A stretch of DNA of 64,000 bases, from assembly GCF_039652615.1 (NCBI RefSeq), contig NZ_JBDJAC010000002.1, positions 248,001 to 312,000 on the forward strand, read 5' to 3'. Shown here piece after piece: positions 1-9,361 of this stretch (position 1 is its first letter; each line of letters opens with the position of its first letter). The position numbers and the translations under genes were made by a program. The notes under the pieces are model-generated. The model was given only the letters and a program-made list of their open reading frames with translations. It made no database searches and had not been told where the DNA came from. Source of the DNA: Fulvimarina sp039652615 (GTDB lineage: Bacteria; Pseudomonadota; Alphaproteobacteria; Rhizobiales; Rhizobiaceae).

Positions 1-143
1 CGCTCGATCAGCCGCGCGATCTTGTAGCCGAACAGGGCGGCAGGCGGCATGCCCGCCGACGGCAATGTACCGACGACCCCTTCGCGCGCCATCACGTATG
101 CGGCGCGGGCAAGGGCGAAGGTGCCTCGAATGGGATTGGCCAC
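1..143 (-). CDS. ubiB: UbiB-family ubiquinone biosynthesis kinase-like protein, N-terminal fragment
   Basis: This is a partial gene that runs off the left edge; only about 47 N-terminal residues are visible. They read (V/M)ANPIRGTFALARAAYVMAREGV..., which resembles the start of rhizobial UbiB (2-polyprenylphenol 6-hydroxylase accessory, ABC1/ADCK atypical kinase). The start is a GTG at 143-141, with an in-frame TGA two codons upstream and an AAGG about 10 nt before it. It lies 44 bp downstream of ubiE on the same strand, the usual ubiE-ubiB order in alphaproteobacteria, so both probably form one ubiquinone operon. The kinase-like core is outside the window, so the call rests on the N-terminus plus context. 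Confidence 0.75.
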   Translation of the reverse strand, partial: MANPIRGTFALARAAYVMAREGVVGTLPSAGMPPAALFGYKIARLIE

Positions 144-187
144 GGATGCTCAGCCTTGGTTCACGACTTCAATTGGCGTCGCTCTCG

Positions 188-967
188 TCAAATCTTCCAG
201 CCCGAATGGATCGCGGCGATCCCGCCGGTGAGATTGCGATAGGTGACGCGCTCGAAGCCGGCCTTGCGGATCAGGTCCGCGAAGTTTTCCTGATTGGGAA
301 AGCGGCGGATCGATTCGACGAGATATTCATAGGATTCGCGATCATTGGCTACGCGCTGACCGATCGCGGGGATACCCTTGAACGACCAGGTCTCGTAAAG
401 CGTATCCAGCCCCGGAACGTCGACTTCGGAGAATTCGAGGCACAGGAAGCGTCCGCCCGGCTTCAAAACGCGGTAAGCCTCAGCCAGCGCCTTGTCGATA
501 CGCGGGACGTTCCGAATACCGAAGGCGATCGTATAGGCATCGAACTCGGCGTCCGGCAGGCCGAGATCCTCCGCATTCGCCTCGACGAAGCGCAGATTGT
601 CGGAGATGCCCTTGCGGGCCGCCCGCTCGGCGCCAACCCCCAGCATGGAGGCGTTGATGTCGAGCACGGTGCCCTCGGCGCGCCGGCCCGTTCGCTCGAC
701 GATCCTGAAGGCTACATCGCCCGTGCCGCCCGCCACATCGAGAAAGCGCCAACCGGCCCGGTGCGGCGGAGCGAGCCAGGAGACCATCGAGTCCTTCCAG
801 GCCCGGTGCATGCCGGCGGACATCAGATCGTTCATCAGGTCGTAGCGCTTGGCGACGCGATGGAAGACCTCGTTGACGCGCGACTGCTTTTCCTCACGGC
901 CCGAGACCGTGGAATAGCCGTAGCTCGTCTCCATCCCGTCGGCATCTGTCACTCTGCTGTCGGACAT
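188..967 (-). CDS. ubiE: Ubiquinone/menaquinone biosynthesis C-methyltransferase UbiE
   Basis: A class I SAM-dependent methyltransferase that C-methylates the 2-polyprenyl-benzoquinol ring in ubiquinone synthesis. The 259-residue protein carries the family signature YDLMNDLMSAGMHRAWK at about 42-58, SAM motif I FLDVAGGTGD at about 75-84, and the post-motif stretch IAFGIRNVP. I chose the ATG at 967 (MSDSRVTD) rather than the longer frame opening at 1024, because the extra residues are not typical of the family. It is divergent from mutM, with about 156 bp between the starts, and is followed by ubiB. Length and motifs are normal for alphaproteobacterial UbiE. Confidence 0.95.
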   Translation of the reverse strand: MSDSRVTDADGMETSYGYSTVSGREEKQSRVNEVFHRVAKRYDLMNDLMSAGMHRAWKDSMVSWLAPPHRAGWRFLDVAGGTGDVAFRIVERTGRRAEGTVLDINASMLGVGAERAARKGISDNLRFVEANAEDLGLPDAEFDAYTIAFGIRNVPRIDKALAEAYRVLKPGGRFLCLEFSEVDVPGLDTLYETWSFKGIPAIGQRVANDRESYEYLVESIRRFPNQENFADLIRKAGFERVTYRNLTGGIAAIHSGWKI

Positions 968-1123
968 GGCATCAACCCTGAACATTTGAACGCATCGCCT
1001 CGAATGGCGATATCCGTTGGACAAGTCAAAGAGGGCCTATCGCCGCAATGCGGCTTTCCCTCCGTCAAGAATCTGGTCGGCGCGGTTACGATCCGCGTCT
1101 CGCTGTGTGGGACTTATACGCAA

Positions 1124-2017
1124 ATGCCCGAATTGCCAGAGGTGGAAACGGTTCGCCGTGGCCTTCAGCCGGTCATGGAGGGCGCGCGGGTCTCCAAACT
1201 TCATCTTGCGCGGCCCGATCTGCGCTTTCCCCTCCCCGATCGCTTCGCTGATCGGATGGAGGGCGCGGTGATCGCAAGCCTTTCGCGGCGGGCGAAATAT
1301 CTCATCGCCGAAACGAGCGACGGCCTGGTCCTCGCAATGCATCTCGGCATGTCCGGCTCCTTCCGAATCGAGACGAAGGGCGAGGCGATCGTTCCGGGCA
1401 CCTTCGTTCATCCGCGTTCGGAAGAGCGCCTGCACGATCATGTCCGCTTCGATCTCAGCCGCGACGACGGCTCGAGGCCGTCGGTCGTCTTCAACGATCC
1501 ACGTCGCTTCGGCTACATGACGCTGATCGAGGCGGGGCAGCTCGACGCCCATCCGCATTTCCGCAATCTCGGCCTCGAGCCGACCGGAAATGCTCTGACC
1601 GGCGACGCCCTCGCCCCGCTCTTTGCCAACAGGCAGACACCGCTCAAAGCCGCCCTTCTCGACCAGAAGGCAATTGCAGGCCTCGGCAACATCTATGTCT
1701 GCGAGGCACTCTGGCGTTCTCGGCTCAGCCCAAGACGGCTCGCTGGCTCGATCGTTCGCAAGGACGGCAAGCCGACGGAGCGGCTGAACGCGCTTGCGGT
1801 CCATATCCGGGAAACCATCGCCGATGCGATCGAGGCAGGCGGCTCGACCTTGCGCGATTATCGCAAGGCGGATGGAGAGCTCGGCTATTTCCAACACTCG
1901 TTCCGGGTCTACGGCCGGGAAGACGATGCGTGCCGACGCGAAGGGTGTCACGGTATGATCAGGCGCATCGTCCAGTCGGGTCGCTCGACCTTCTTTTGCC
2001 CCGAATGCCAGCGTTAG
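1124..2017 (+). CDS. mutM: Formamidopyrimidine-DNA glycosylase (Fpg/MutM)
   Basis: A base-excision repair enzyme that removes 8-oxoguanine and formamidopyrimidines and nicks the abasic site. The 297-residue protein begins MPELPEVE, where Pro2 (after Met removal) is the catalytic nucleophile and Glu3 assists. It contains the HLGMSGSFR segment and ends in the zinc finger CRREGC...FFCPECQ, whose four cysteines are intact. The open frame extends upstream to position 65, but the PELPEVE signature fixes the start at the ATG at 1124. It is divergent from ubiE and precedes an enoyl-CoA hydratase on the same strand, the standard rhizobial neighbourhood. Confidence 0.97.
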   Translation: MPELPEVETVRRGLQPVMEGARVSKLHLARPDLRFPLPDRFADRMEGAVIASLSRRAKYLIAETSDGLVLAMHLGMSGSFRIETKGEAIVPGTFVHPRSEERLHDHVRFDLSRDDGSRPSVVFNDPRRFGYMTLIEAGQLDAHPHFRNLGLEPTGNALTGDALAPLFANRQTPLKAALLDQKAIAGLGNIYVCEALWRSRLSPRRLAGSIVRKDGKPTERLNALAVHIRETIADAIEAGGSTLRDYRKADGELGYFQHSFRVYGREDDACRREGCHGMIRRIVQSGRSTFFCPECQR

Positions 2018-2146
2018 GCGGCGACCGCCATCGCGCCCGGTCGGGCCGACGAAAGTGGGCTCGCAAGCTGACGTTTCGCACGGGGCTTGCTTTCTTGATG
2101 CACGCCGACGAAAAATCCAGCGTTTTTGGAAGGGGCAATCATTCAA

Positions 2147-2920
2147 ATGGCTTACGAAACCATCAAATCCGAGATGCGCGGCCGGGTCGGGCTGATCACA
2201 CTCAACCGGCCGAAAGCGATGAACGCGCTCAGCCAGCAGATGATGCGCGAGATCTGTCAGGCGGCTGAGGAATTCGACGCAGACGGCAAGGTCGGCGCGA
2301 TCGTTCTCACGGGAACGGAGAAGGCGTTCGCGGCAGGTGCCGACGTCAAGGAAATGGAGGCTTACGAGTATTCGGAGGCCTATCTGCAGGATCTCTGGGC
2401 GGACTGGGGCCGCCTCGATCGCATCCGCAAGCCCTTGATTGCCGCGGTCGGCGGTTATGCGCTCGGCGGCGGCTGCGAGGTGGTGGCCATGTGCGACATC
2501 GTTCTGGCAGCGGAAAACGCCAAATTCGGTCAGCCGGAGATCACGCTCGGCATTTTGCCGGGCATGGGCGGCACGCAGCGCCTCGCCCGTTCCATCGGAA
2601 AGGCAAAGACGATGGACCTCGTTCTCACCGGACGGATGATGGACGCCAAGGAGGCCGAATCCTGCGGCCTCGTCTCTCGGGTCGTTCAGACAACAAATCT
2701 TCTCGAAGATGCCCTGAAGATCGGTGAAAAGATCGCAGACTTCTCCCTGCCAGCGGTGCTTGCGGCCAAGGAAGCGGTGATGGAGGCATTCGAGACCCCG
2801 CTGCAATCGGGCCTCAAGCACGAACGCCGGCTCTTCCACGCCTCCTTCGCGACGGACGACCAGAAGGAAGGGATGGCCGCCTTCGTCCAGAAGCGCAGCG
2901 CCCAGTTCAAGAACCGCTAG
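2147..2920 (+). CDS. Enoyl-CoA hydratase
   Basis: A crotonase-fold enzyme of fatty-acid beta-oxidation that hydrates 2-enoyl-CoA. The 257-residue protein shows the oxyanion-hole segments AFAAGADVKEM and GYALGGGCEVVAMCDI. The two expected catalytic glutamates are in GGGCEV and GQPEITLGILPG. The start is the ATG at 2147 (MAYETIKSE), about 10 nt after a GGAAGGGG element. It lies 129 bp after mutM. In many rhizobia this gene is followed by rpsT and dnaA, but here a tRNA and a chemoreceptor follow. Substrate chain length cannot be read from the sequence. Confidence 0.93.
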   Translation: MAYETIKSEMRGRVGLITLNRPKAMNALSQQMMREICQAAEEFDADGKVGAIVLTGTEKAFAAGADVKEMEAYEYSEAYLQDLWADWGRLDRIRKPLIAAVGGYALGGGCEVVAMCDIVLAAENAKFGQPEITLGILPGMGGTQRLARSIGKAKTMDLVLTGRMMDAKEAESCGLVSRVVQTTNLLEDALKIGEKIADFSLPAVLAAKEAVMEAFETPLQSGLKHERRLFHASFATDDQKEGMAAFVQKRSAQFKNR

Positions 2921-3003
2921 AGACGGCTCATGAAGCCGGGGAGCGAGCATAATGCCCGTTCCCTGCAGCATAAGGAAACTGTCCGCAATCTTTAGCGAAC
3001 CCG

Positions 3004-3032
3004 TTGACAGTCCGGCCAATCGGACCGTAAAT
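3004..3032 (+). promoter_or_regulatory. Sigma-70 type promoter of tRNA-Ala
   Basis: A TTGACA -35 box at 3004-3009 is followed after exactly 17 bp by GTAAAT at 3027-3032. The predicted transcription start falls about 10 bp before the mature tRNA 5' end at 3051. Spacing and -35 are close to the housekeeping consensus; the -10 is moderate. Confidence 0.7.
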
Positions 3033-3050
3033 CGCGCTCGCAAGGTGGAT

Positions 3051-3126
<76 letters not shown>

Positions 3127-3670
3127 ACACTTTACCGACATCAAGCCGTCTTAAACAGTTCAACCTTTTTAAGTAGCGGACTCAAAGAGCGCGCAACTAT
3201 CGTCGCGCCGGAAGCCGCCTTTGATGACCAGAGGCACGATCGACACAGAAAACAAAGTCGATAGCATGGACATCTCGTGTCCGATGCGATGACATCTCGG
3301 TCCGACGCGATCCGCTGAGGAACCTTAGCTCGTCGTTTCTTCGCTTACATCAAGTATAGATCGCCCCACTGTTTTAGCAGTACGTGCAGCCGTCCAATTG
3401 ACCAAGATATGAGCATGGGTTGCATTTTTCATAGAACCGTTTCGTCGACTACGCTCGGCCGGATCTGAAATTTGGGGTCCAGTGGTGAATTCTAATAAAA
3501 TGACACCGATAAGTTAGACTTATATATATATTAAAGTGACTCTGAAATTTTCTTAGCTCTGACTTGGTTTTTCCTGCGCCTAACAGCCCGCAATCAAAAA
3601 ATTAAAGGTTTCTTGAGTGCTGAGACGATAATCCTTCAGACGTGAATTAATGCGCGGAGGTATGACGACA
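3127..3670. other. Non-coding, relatively AT-rich stretch between tRNA-Ala and chemoreceptor gene
   Basis: About 540 bp with no convincing reading frame. It is visibly richer in A and T than its surroundings, for example the run near 3520-3535, and it contains an imperfect tandem repeat at 3269-3311. It lies directly 3' of a tRNA gene, a common integration position, but no integrase or duplicated tRNA 3' end was seen. It probably also carries the chemoreceptor promoter. Confidence 0.6.
3269..3311 (+). repeat. Imperfect tandem repeat, two units of 21-22 bp
   Basis: Unit 1 (3269-3290) and unit 2 (3291-3311) both begin GACATCTCG and end CGCGAT or GCGAT around a central GTCCGA. They differ by one deletion and one substitution. 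No function is apparent. Confidence 0.7.
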
Positions 3671-5353
3671 ATGTTTGGGAAGACATCCTATGGCGATGCG
3701 TTGTCGCAGGCTTTGGACAAATCACTCGCTGTAATCGAGTTCGATCGCCATGGTACGATACTCCGCGCCAATAGCAACTTCGCCGAAGCTGTCGGCTATG
3801 AAGAGAGGGAGATCCTCGGACGCCATCATCGCATCTTCTGTGAGACGGAATACGCCAACAGTCCGGAATATGCGGCGTTCTGGAAGCGGCTCGGCGAAGG
3901 GAAGTACGACGCCGGACGGTACACGCGGCTTACCAAGGATGGCAGTGAGATTGTCATCGAGGCGACTTACAATCCCATTCTGGACAAGAAGGGACGGGTC
4001 ATGCGGGTCGTAAAATTCGCCACTGACATCACGGCCATGGCACAGCGCGATCTCGAAATCGATGCCAAGATGAAGGCAATTCTACGCGTGCAAGCCGTAA
4101 TCGAGTTCCAGCCGGACGGAACGATCATCGACGCCAACGACAATTTTCTGAGCGCCGTCGGCTACGAACGCCATGAGATCGCTGGAAAGCATCACAAAAT
4201 ATTCGTCGAGCCGGAGCTCGCCGGATCGCCGGCCTATGCTCAGCTCTGGGATCGGTTGCGGGCCGGTAACTACGTTGCCGACGAGTTCAAGCGGATCGGC
4301 AAGAACGGCAGGGTTGTCCACATCCAGGCATCATACAATCCGATATTCGATACCAAGGGTCGTGTCGTGAAGGTCGTGAAGTATGCGACCGATGTCACAG
4401 ACCGCGTTCTTGCGGTCGAAGCCATCGCAGACGGCCTTGGCAGACTGGCGGACGGAGACCTGTCGTCACGCATAGACCGTGAGTTCACGGCAGAGTTCGA
4501 ACCCCTGCGTCAGGACTTCAACGCTTCTTTGGAAAATTTGGCCGCGACCCTTCTCAAGGTGCGCGAGACGGCGCGTTCCATCAACTTCGCGACTGCGGAG
4601 ATACAAGCGGCGTCCGACGACCTCTCGCGGCGAACCGAGCAACAGGCAGCGTCCGTTGAAGAGACATCGGCGACGGTGCATGAGCTCACGGCAGAGGTAC
4701 AGACCTCTACCAAGAGTGCAGAGGATGCCGGTGGCCTCGTTGGCCAAACAAAGAAGAACGCGGAGTCTTCGAGCAAGATCGTTCGCACAGCAGTCAACGC
4801 GATGGGAGAAATCGAGGGGTCTGCGCACGAAATCGGCAAGATCATCGGAGTCATCGATGAGATCGCCTTTCAGACGAGCCTTCTCGCCCTGAACGCAGGT
4901 GTCGAGGCGGCGCGCGCCGGCGAGTCCGGCAAGGGCTTCGCGGTGGTCGCTCAGGAAGTGCGCGCCCTTGCAACGCGCTCCTCGGAGGCCGCCAAGGAGA
5001 TCAAGGGCCTCATCACCCGCTCGGGAGAACAGGTCTCTCGCGGTGTAGACCTCGTGACGCAAACAGGCACTGCGCTCGATCTGATCGTCAAGGAAGTCGG
5101 CGACATCAGCGGCCACGTATCCGCGATCGTCGGGTCTGCTCGATCGCAGCGAAACGGTCTCGAAGAGATCAATGTTGCGGTCGGATTGATCGACAAGGGC
5201 ACGCAGCAGAACGCGACTATGGTCGAGGAGGCCTCGAGTGCCTGCGATCAGCTTGTCGCGCAGACGCAGGAGCTGACAGACCTTCTTGAACGCTTCACCC
5301 TGCAGCCTCTTCAAACTCAGGTGAGAAAGAAGACGATTGGTCTTGCAGCTTGA
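3671..5353 (+). CDS. Soluble methyl-accepting chemotaxis protein with two PAS domains
   Basis: A chemoreceptor that signals to the CheA/CheW array. The 560-residue protein has no signal peptide or membrane segment, so it should be cytoplasmic. Two tandem PAS domains occupy about residues 10-115 and 130-235, each ending in a similar ...GRV(M/V)(R/K)VVKFATDIT/KYATDVT segment. A HAMP-like linker follows, then the signalling domain with the hairpin tip EIAFQTSLLALNAGVEAARAG. No C-terminal CheR-tethering pentapeptide is visible. Three in-frame ATGs occur at 3650, 3662 and 3671. The GGAGG at 3656-3660 is best spaced (10 nt) for 3671, giving MFGKTSYGD. No other chemotaxis genes lie nearby. Confidence 0.93.
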   Translation: MFGKTSYGDALSQALDKSLAVIEFDRHGTILRANSNFAEAVGYEEREILGRHHRIFCETEYANSPEYAAFWKRLGEGKYDAGRYTRLTKDGSEIVIEATYNPILDKKGRVMRVVKFATDITAMAQRDLEIDAKMKAILRVQAVIEFQPDGTIIDANDNFLSAVGYERHEIAGKHHKIFVEPELAGSPAYAQLWDRLRAGNYVADEFKRIGKNGRVVHIQASYNPIFDTKGRVVKVVKYATDVTDRVLAVEAIADGLGRLADGDLSSRIDREFTAEFEPLRQDFNASLENLAATLLKVRETARSINFATAEIQAASDDLSRRTEQQAASVEETSATVHELTAEVQTSTKSAEDAGGLVGQTKKNAESSSKIVRTAVNAMGEIEGSAHEIGKIIGVIDEIAFQTSLLALNAGVEAARAGESGKGFAVVAQEVRALATRSSEAAKEIKGLITRSGEQVSRGVDLVTQTGTALDLIVKEVGDISGHVSAIVGSARSQRNGLEEINVAVGLIDKGTQQNATMVEEASSACDQLVAQTQELTDLLERFTLQPLQTQVRKKTIGLAA

Positions 5354-5851
5354 GACGACGGGGCCAGGCATTCGCGGCGTGGCCTCAGTCAACCCACTCC
5401 CGGACGGCGATCTGAAATCCAAGCGTGGTTTGAAGCCTTGAGAACACATTCCGCCATGGTCGGAGCTCGTCCCCGGAAATCTGATCGCACTCACCGGTGC
5501 CGATCAATGGATCGACACGGGGCGAACGCGCCAAGACACGCCGTTTCGTGAAGCGTGTCTGCGGTGACCGCCGAATGCCCGGCGCTGGCGCGGATAAGCT
5601 TAAACCTCGATCGCATTTTCCGGACGCTGAGCGCGCCACAAGTCGATCCTATGCCCGTGCTGACACTCGCGGCGGTCATACCGCTTTGAAAGCTCAGCAC
5701 TTGCGAGCTTCTCCTCGACCATAAGGGACGTGATTGCTGACTGCGGCGAGGCCTCGTCCTCATCGTGTGTCTTCACGACCGGCGTTGCGGCCATCGCCAG
5801 CCAGACGACATCTTTAATCGCGCTGTCTGAAAAGCCGTCCCGACGAGCCGG
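5354..5851. other. Intergenic stretch, no convincing gene
   Basis: About 500 bp between the stop codons of two convergent genes. The best open frame is a 64-codon minus-strand one at 5600-5794 (starting MAATPVVKTHDEDE). It has no clear ribosome binding site and no recognisable family, so it is left unannotated. Confidence 0.5.
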
Positions 5852-6772
5852 TCAGGCGGCCTCGCGCTTTGGCCCCGGAGCGCTCGATTTGAGGCGGTTC
5901 GCTACGTCCGACCATGCGCGCTCGCCCGCGTCATCCTTGGCGGTGGCATTCGCGCGCGCACCGATCCGCAAGGTGTCGACCACCTCGGCGGTGATCGCAT
6001 TCTGGAGCTTGGCCGCATCCTTGACGAGACAATAGATTTCCACCTGGAACTGGAGCTTGCCGATGTCGGTCGTTCCCACCAGAACCGATGTTTCGGGGCC
6101 GGAAATATCCGCCCCGGCCTTGCGGGCCGCAAACTGATGGAATCGCGAGGCAAGCTCGCGATCGGGCTCAAGAACCCGCTTTGCCACAGCCTCGATCAAC
6201 CGGGCCGTATCCTTCACCGGAACGGCTTGCTCCAGCGTCAAGAGAAAGCGGTGCGGCGCATAGTGGCGGGGCTGCGCCTCGACCTTGACCGGCCCGGACA
6301 AAAGAACGGAGTTGGGCAGCATCACGGTCCGTCCCGTGCCGGAAAAGCCGAAATGCTGAGGTGGAAGCTCCATGATCGTCGTCGAAAATAGGCCGTGGTC
6401 CACGACCTCGCCATGGATGCCGTTGATCTCGATCCTGTCCCCGACCTTGAAGAGATGACCGCCGAAACGCAGCACGGAACCGGCAACGCACATGATCAGC
6501 TCTTTCGTCGCGACGACGAGCGCGACGAGGACCGCCGTCAGCGACAGGAGGGCGTTCTGGATCTCCGCAAGCCAGATACCGAGAAGTGCGAACGCGATCA
6601 CCGCGTTGGTGACAGCGCGAACGGTGAACCGACGGCGGCGCGCAACGAAGGGATCTTCGCTTTGTGTCGCCAGGCGCTCGATCAGGAACCGCGCAGTGAG
6701 GCATCCGCCGAGAACGCAGATGCTCCAGCCGATATTGTCGGCAGCGCTGGACGGAATGAAGAAGTCAGGCAT
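5852..6772 (-). CDS. MscS-family mechanosensitive ion channel
   Basis: A predicted inner-membrane tension-gated or small-solute channel. The 306-residue protein has three hydrophobic segments at about 13-31, 52-72 and 75-95. The third, ALLSLTAVLVALVVATKEL, precedes the beta domain containing the MscS-like FKVGDRIEINGIHGEVVDHGLFSTTI and a PNSVLLSGPV segment (compare PN in canonical MscS). A soluble C-terminal domain follows. It is close to minimal MscS length. It is convergent with the chemoreceptor and lies downstream of the GGDEF-EAL gene on the same strand, with about 156 bp between them. Gating ligand is unknown. Confidence 0.9.
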   Translation of the reverse strand: MPDFFIPSSAADNIGWSICVLGGCLTARFLIERLATQSEDPFVARRRRFTVRAVTNAVIAFALLGIWLAEIQNALLSLTAVLVALVVATKELIMCVAGSVLRFGGHLFKVGDRIEINGIHGEVVDHGLFSTTIMELPPQHFGFSGTGRTVMLPNSVLLSGPVKVEAQPRHYAPHRFLLTLEQAVPVKDTARLIEAVAKRVLEPDRELASRFHQFAARKAGADISGPETSVLVGTTDIGKLQFQVEIYCLVKDAAKLQNAITAEVVDTLRIGARANATAKDDAGERAWSDVANRLKSSAPGPKREAA

Positions 6773-6928
6773 CGACTTCGAAAGCCCCTGCTAGTTGGAA
6801 GAGGCCGTCCTGCCGGCAAAGTCCCAAAGACCTGCAGGTCCCAGCCGACCACGTGTTCCAATCAGATAGACTTTTATGCTTTTCCAAGCGTTAAGACGGA
6901 TACCGTAATCGCAATACCGTGATTTTCG

Positions 6929-9361
6929 TCAGGCAGCGATGCCCTTGGCATTGGAGGACGGGTCGAGATCGCCACTCCAGCGGCGCGTGATATCCGAGAT
7001 CACGAGAGGCATGTCATCGGCGGGTACAGGCCTGGAGAAGAAATAGCCCTGCATTTCGCGGCAGCCTTCCGCAACCAGGATATCCATCTGCTCGCGCGTC
7101 TCGATTCCTTCGGCGAGAACCTTCATGTTGAGTGCGCGCGACAGGCCCATCACCGAGCGTACGATGGCGATGTTTTCGGGACGCGACAGGTCGCGGATGA
7201 AGGACTGATCGATCTTGATCTTGTCGAACGGGAAACGCGACAGATAGCCGAGCGAGGAATAGCCGGTGCCGAAATCGTCCATCGAGATCGTCAGGCCTCG
7301 CCGGCGGAAAGCCTTCAGCGTTGCGAGAATATTCTCGCTTTCGTCGATGAAGAGGGACTCGGTCACTTCGACCTGAACCCGGCGCGGATCGATCTGACTT
7401 TCCCTGAGCGCGGCGTCCACATCGTTGATCAGACTCGCGCTCTTGAACTGCACCGGAGAGAAGTTCACCGAGATTGTCATGTCCGAATCCCAGCTTGCAG
7501 CTTCGCGGCAGGCGGTCTGGAGACACCAGATGCCGATCTCCTCGATCAATCCCGTCTCTTCGGCGAGCGGGATGAAGACGCCAGGAGAGATCATGCCCTT
7601 TTCGGGATGGCGCCATCTCAAAAGGGCCTCGAAACCGCTGACGACCTTGCGTCCGGCATCGACGAAAGGCTGATAGAAGAGTTCGAGTTCGTTGTTCTGC
7701 AGCGCCCGCCTCAGATCGTCTTCCATCTCGCGGCGAATGTGCTGGCGGTCGCGCATCGTCTGATCGAAGATCCGGTAACCCGGCCGGCCTTCCAGCTTGG
7801 CTTCGTTGAGGGCCAGATCGCAGTTCTGCAAGAGAAGGTCGGCACTCGTTCCGCCTTCCCGTTCGGCCTTCGTAATGGCCGTGACGCCAATACTGGGAGC
7901 GGTGAGAACCCGCCGACCGCCGACCTCGAAGGCCTCGGTGAAGCACTCCATGATGCTCTCTGCGAAGTTGATCAGCCAGTCGGGATCCTTCGTCGCGGTA
8001 ACGAGGATACCGAATTCGTCGCCCCCAAGCCGCGAAACGACGGCGCGCGGCCCGCAGGCGGTAAGAAGCCGGTCGCCGACCTTCGCCAGCACGCCATCGC
8101 CGACCGGATGCCCATAGGTGTCGTTGATCGCCTTGAAATTGCGCAGATCGAGAACGAACAGAGCGCAGTCGTCGCGGCGCTTGGAAAGGATCGCCTCGAT
8201 CTCGTCTCCGAACCGCCGACGGTTCGGCAGATCGGTCAGTGCGTCGTGAGCGGCTAGATGCTCCAGCTGTTCGGAAATACGCTGGCGCTCCGTGATGTCC
8301 TCGAAGGTTATGACGAGGCCCCGGTCGGAAAGCCCGCGACGCTTGACCTCCATGATCTCGCCCCGCTCGGTCTCCGTGTTCATCACAGAAGTCTCGTTGC
8401 GCGGGAGCGGCGCTGACAAGCGCGGATCTCTCAGAAACTTGCTGGCGGGGGTTCCGACCTCATGCTCGCCGAAATAATATGTAAACACCTCGTTCCAGAC
8501 GAGAAGGTTCTTGTTCCCGTCCAGGAGACACAGTGCCTGCGTCATGTTGTTGAGCGCGGCCGCCATCTGATCCTGTTTGGCTTCCAGCTGGTTCGCGAGG
8601 TTGTCGGTCTTGTTCGACATCGTCTCGGTCATCGCTTCGCATTTCTGCTGAAGTTGCGACAGGCTTCGCAGAATCTCCTTCACCTCGCTCGGCCCGCGGA
8701 TTGTCACCGGTTCCGACCAGGCGCCAGAAGCAAGATGCGTTGCGGTGCTGGAGGCACCGCGCAGCGCCACGCGAATGGAGCGCGATGTGAAGACCATGTA
8801 GCCGATGAGAGCGAGCATGATCGTCCCGACCGCAATCATGGTCATGAGGGTACTGGTGTCCGCTTTGTGATCGACGTCAGTCTTGTATGCCGTCAGATCC
8901 TGCAGCTCAGCCTGCAGAGCGGTGTCGATGGCGTAGGAAATGTTGCTCAGCTGCGTCCTGGCGCTGCGATGGGAGATATTACCTCCACTCGCGGACAGGA
9001 TGCTCAGCGGGTAACGGATATCCGATACGGCTTTGATCGCTTTCTCGGAAAGGGGCGCCGAAAGCACGTCGCTCAGATCGATCTTGATCCGTTCAATCGC
9101 GTTACGGAACTCCGTCTTCTCGAGCTCCGTCATCATCGGCGTATCCCGACGCACCTCGAAAAGGCCGCTCAGATGCGCATTGAGGGTGTCGACCTTACCC
9201 TGAACCTTGTAAAGGCGATCGAGCGAAACGGTCGCGCTGTCATGCAGCTTCGCCGCCATACCGTGCGTCATCGACTGGTTTTGAAATGAAAACAGCGCAA
9301 AGGCACAAACGAGCACCGCAAAAGTGACCCCACCAAGGAGGAGGCGCATTGCTATCGACAT
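6929..9361 (-). CDS. Membrane GGDEF-EAL protein (cyclic di-GMP turnover)
   Basis: An 810-residue inner-membrane regulator of cyclic di-GMP. One transmembrane segment lies near residues 6-25 and a second near 172-192, enclosing a periplasmic sensor region. A HAMP-like or coiled stretch, a PAS-like domain (about 262-365), GGDEF (about 375-540) and EAL (about 555-795) follow. The synthase motif RLGGDEFG is intact, but the usual RxxD inhibitory site just before it is absent (CGPRAVVSRLGGDEF). All phosphodiesterase motifs look intact: EALLRWRHP, NFSPVQF, EVTES, DDFGTGYSSL, KIDQSF, AEGIET and QGYFFSRPV. Net activity cannot be decided from sequence, but phosphodiesterase is likely. Confidence 0.95.
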   Translation of the reverse strand: MSIAMRLLLGGVTFAVLVCAFALFSFQNQSMTHGMAAKLHDSATVSLDRLYKVQGKVDTLNAHLSGLFEVRRDTPMMTELEKTEFRNAIERIKIDLSDVLSAPLSEKAIKAVSDIRYPLSILSASGGNISHRSARTQLSNISYAIDTALQAELQDLTAYKTDVDHKADTSTLMTMIAVGTIMLALIGYMVFTSRSIRVALRGASSTATHLASGAWSEPVTIRGPSEVKEILRSLSQLQQKCEAMTETMSNKTDNLANQLEAKQDQMAAALNNMTQALCLLDGNKNLLVWNEVFTYYFGEHEVGTPASKFLRDPRLSAPLPRNETSVMNTETERGEIMEVKRRGLSDRGLVITFEDITERQRISEQLEHLAAHDALTDLPNRRRFGDEIEAILSKRRDDCALFVLDLRNFKAINDTYGHPVGDGVLAKVGDRLLTACGPRAVVSRLGGDEFGILVTATKDPDWLINFAESIMECFTEAFEVGGRRVLTAPSIGVTAITKAEREGGTSADLLLQNCDLALNEAKLEGRPGYRIFDQTMRDRQHIRREMEDDLRRALQNNELELFYQPFVDAGRKVVSGFEALLRWRHPEKGMISPGVFIPLAEETGLIEEIGIWCLQTACREAASWDSDMTISVNFSPVQFKSASLINDVDAALRESQIDPRRVQVEVTESLFIDESENILATLKAFRRRGLTISMDDFGTGYSSLGYLSRFPFDKIKIDQSFIRDLSRPENIAIVRSVMGLSRALNMKVLAEGIETREQMDILVAEGCREMQGYFFSRPVPADDMPLVISDITRRWSGDLDPSSNAKGIAA

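Noticed and set aside
1037..3043. 668-codon minus-strand open frame opposite mutM and the enoyl-CoA hydratase gene
   Set aside because: It is antisense to two strongly supported genes and has no recognisable motif; long antisense frames are expected in high-GC DNA.
4466..5494. 342-codon minus-strand frame over the chemoreceptor
   Set aside because: Antisense shadow, with composition unlike a protein.
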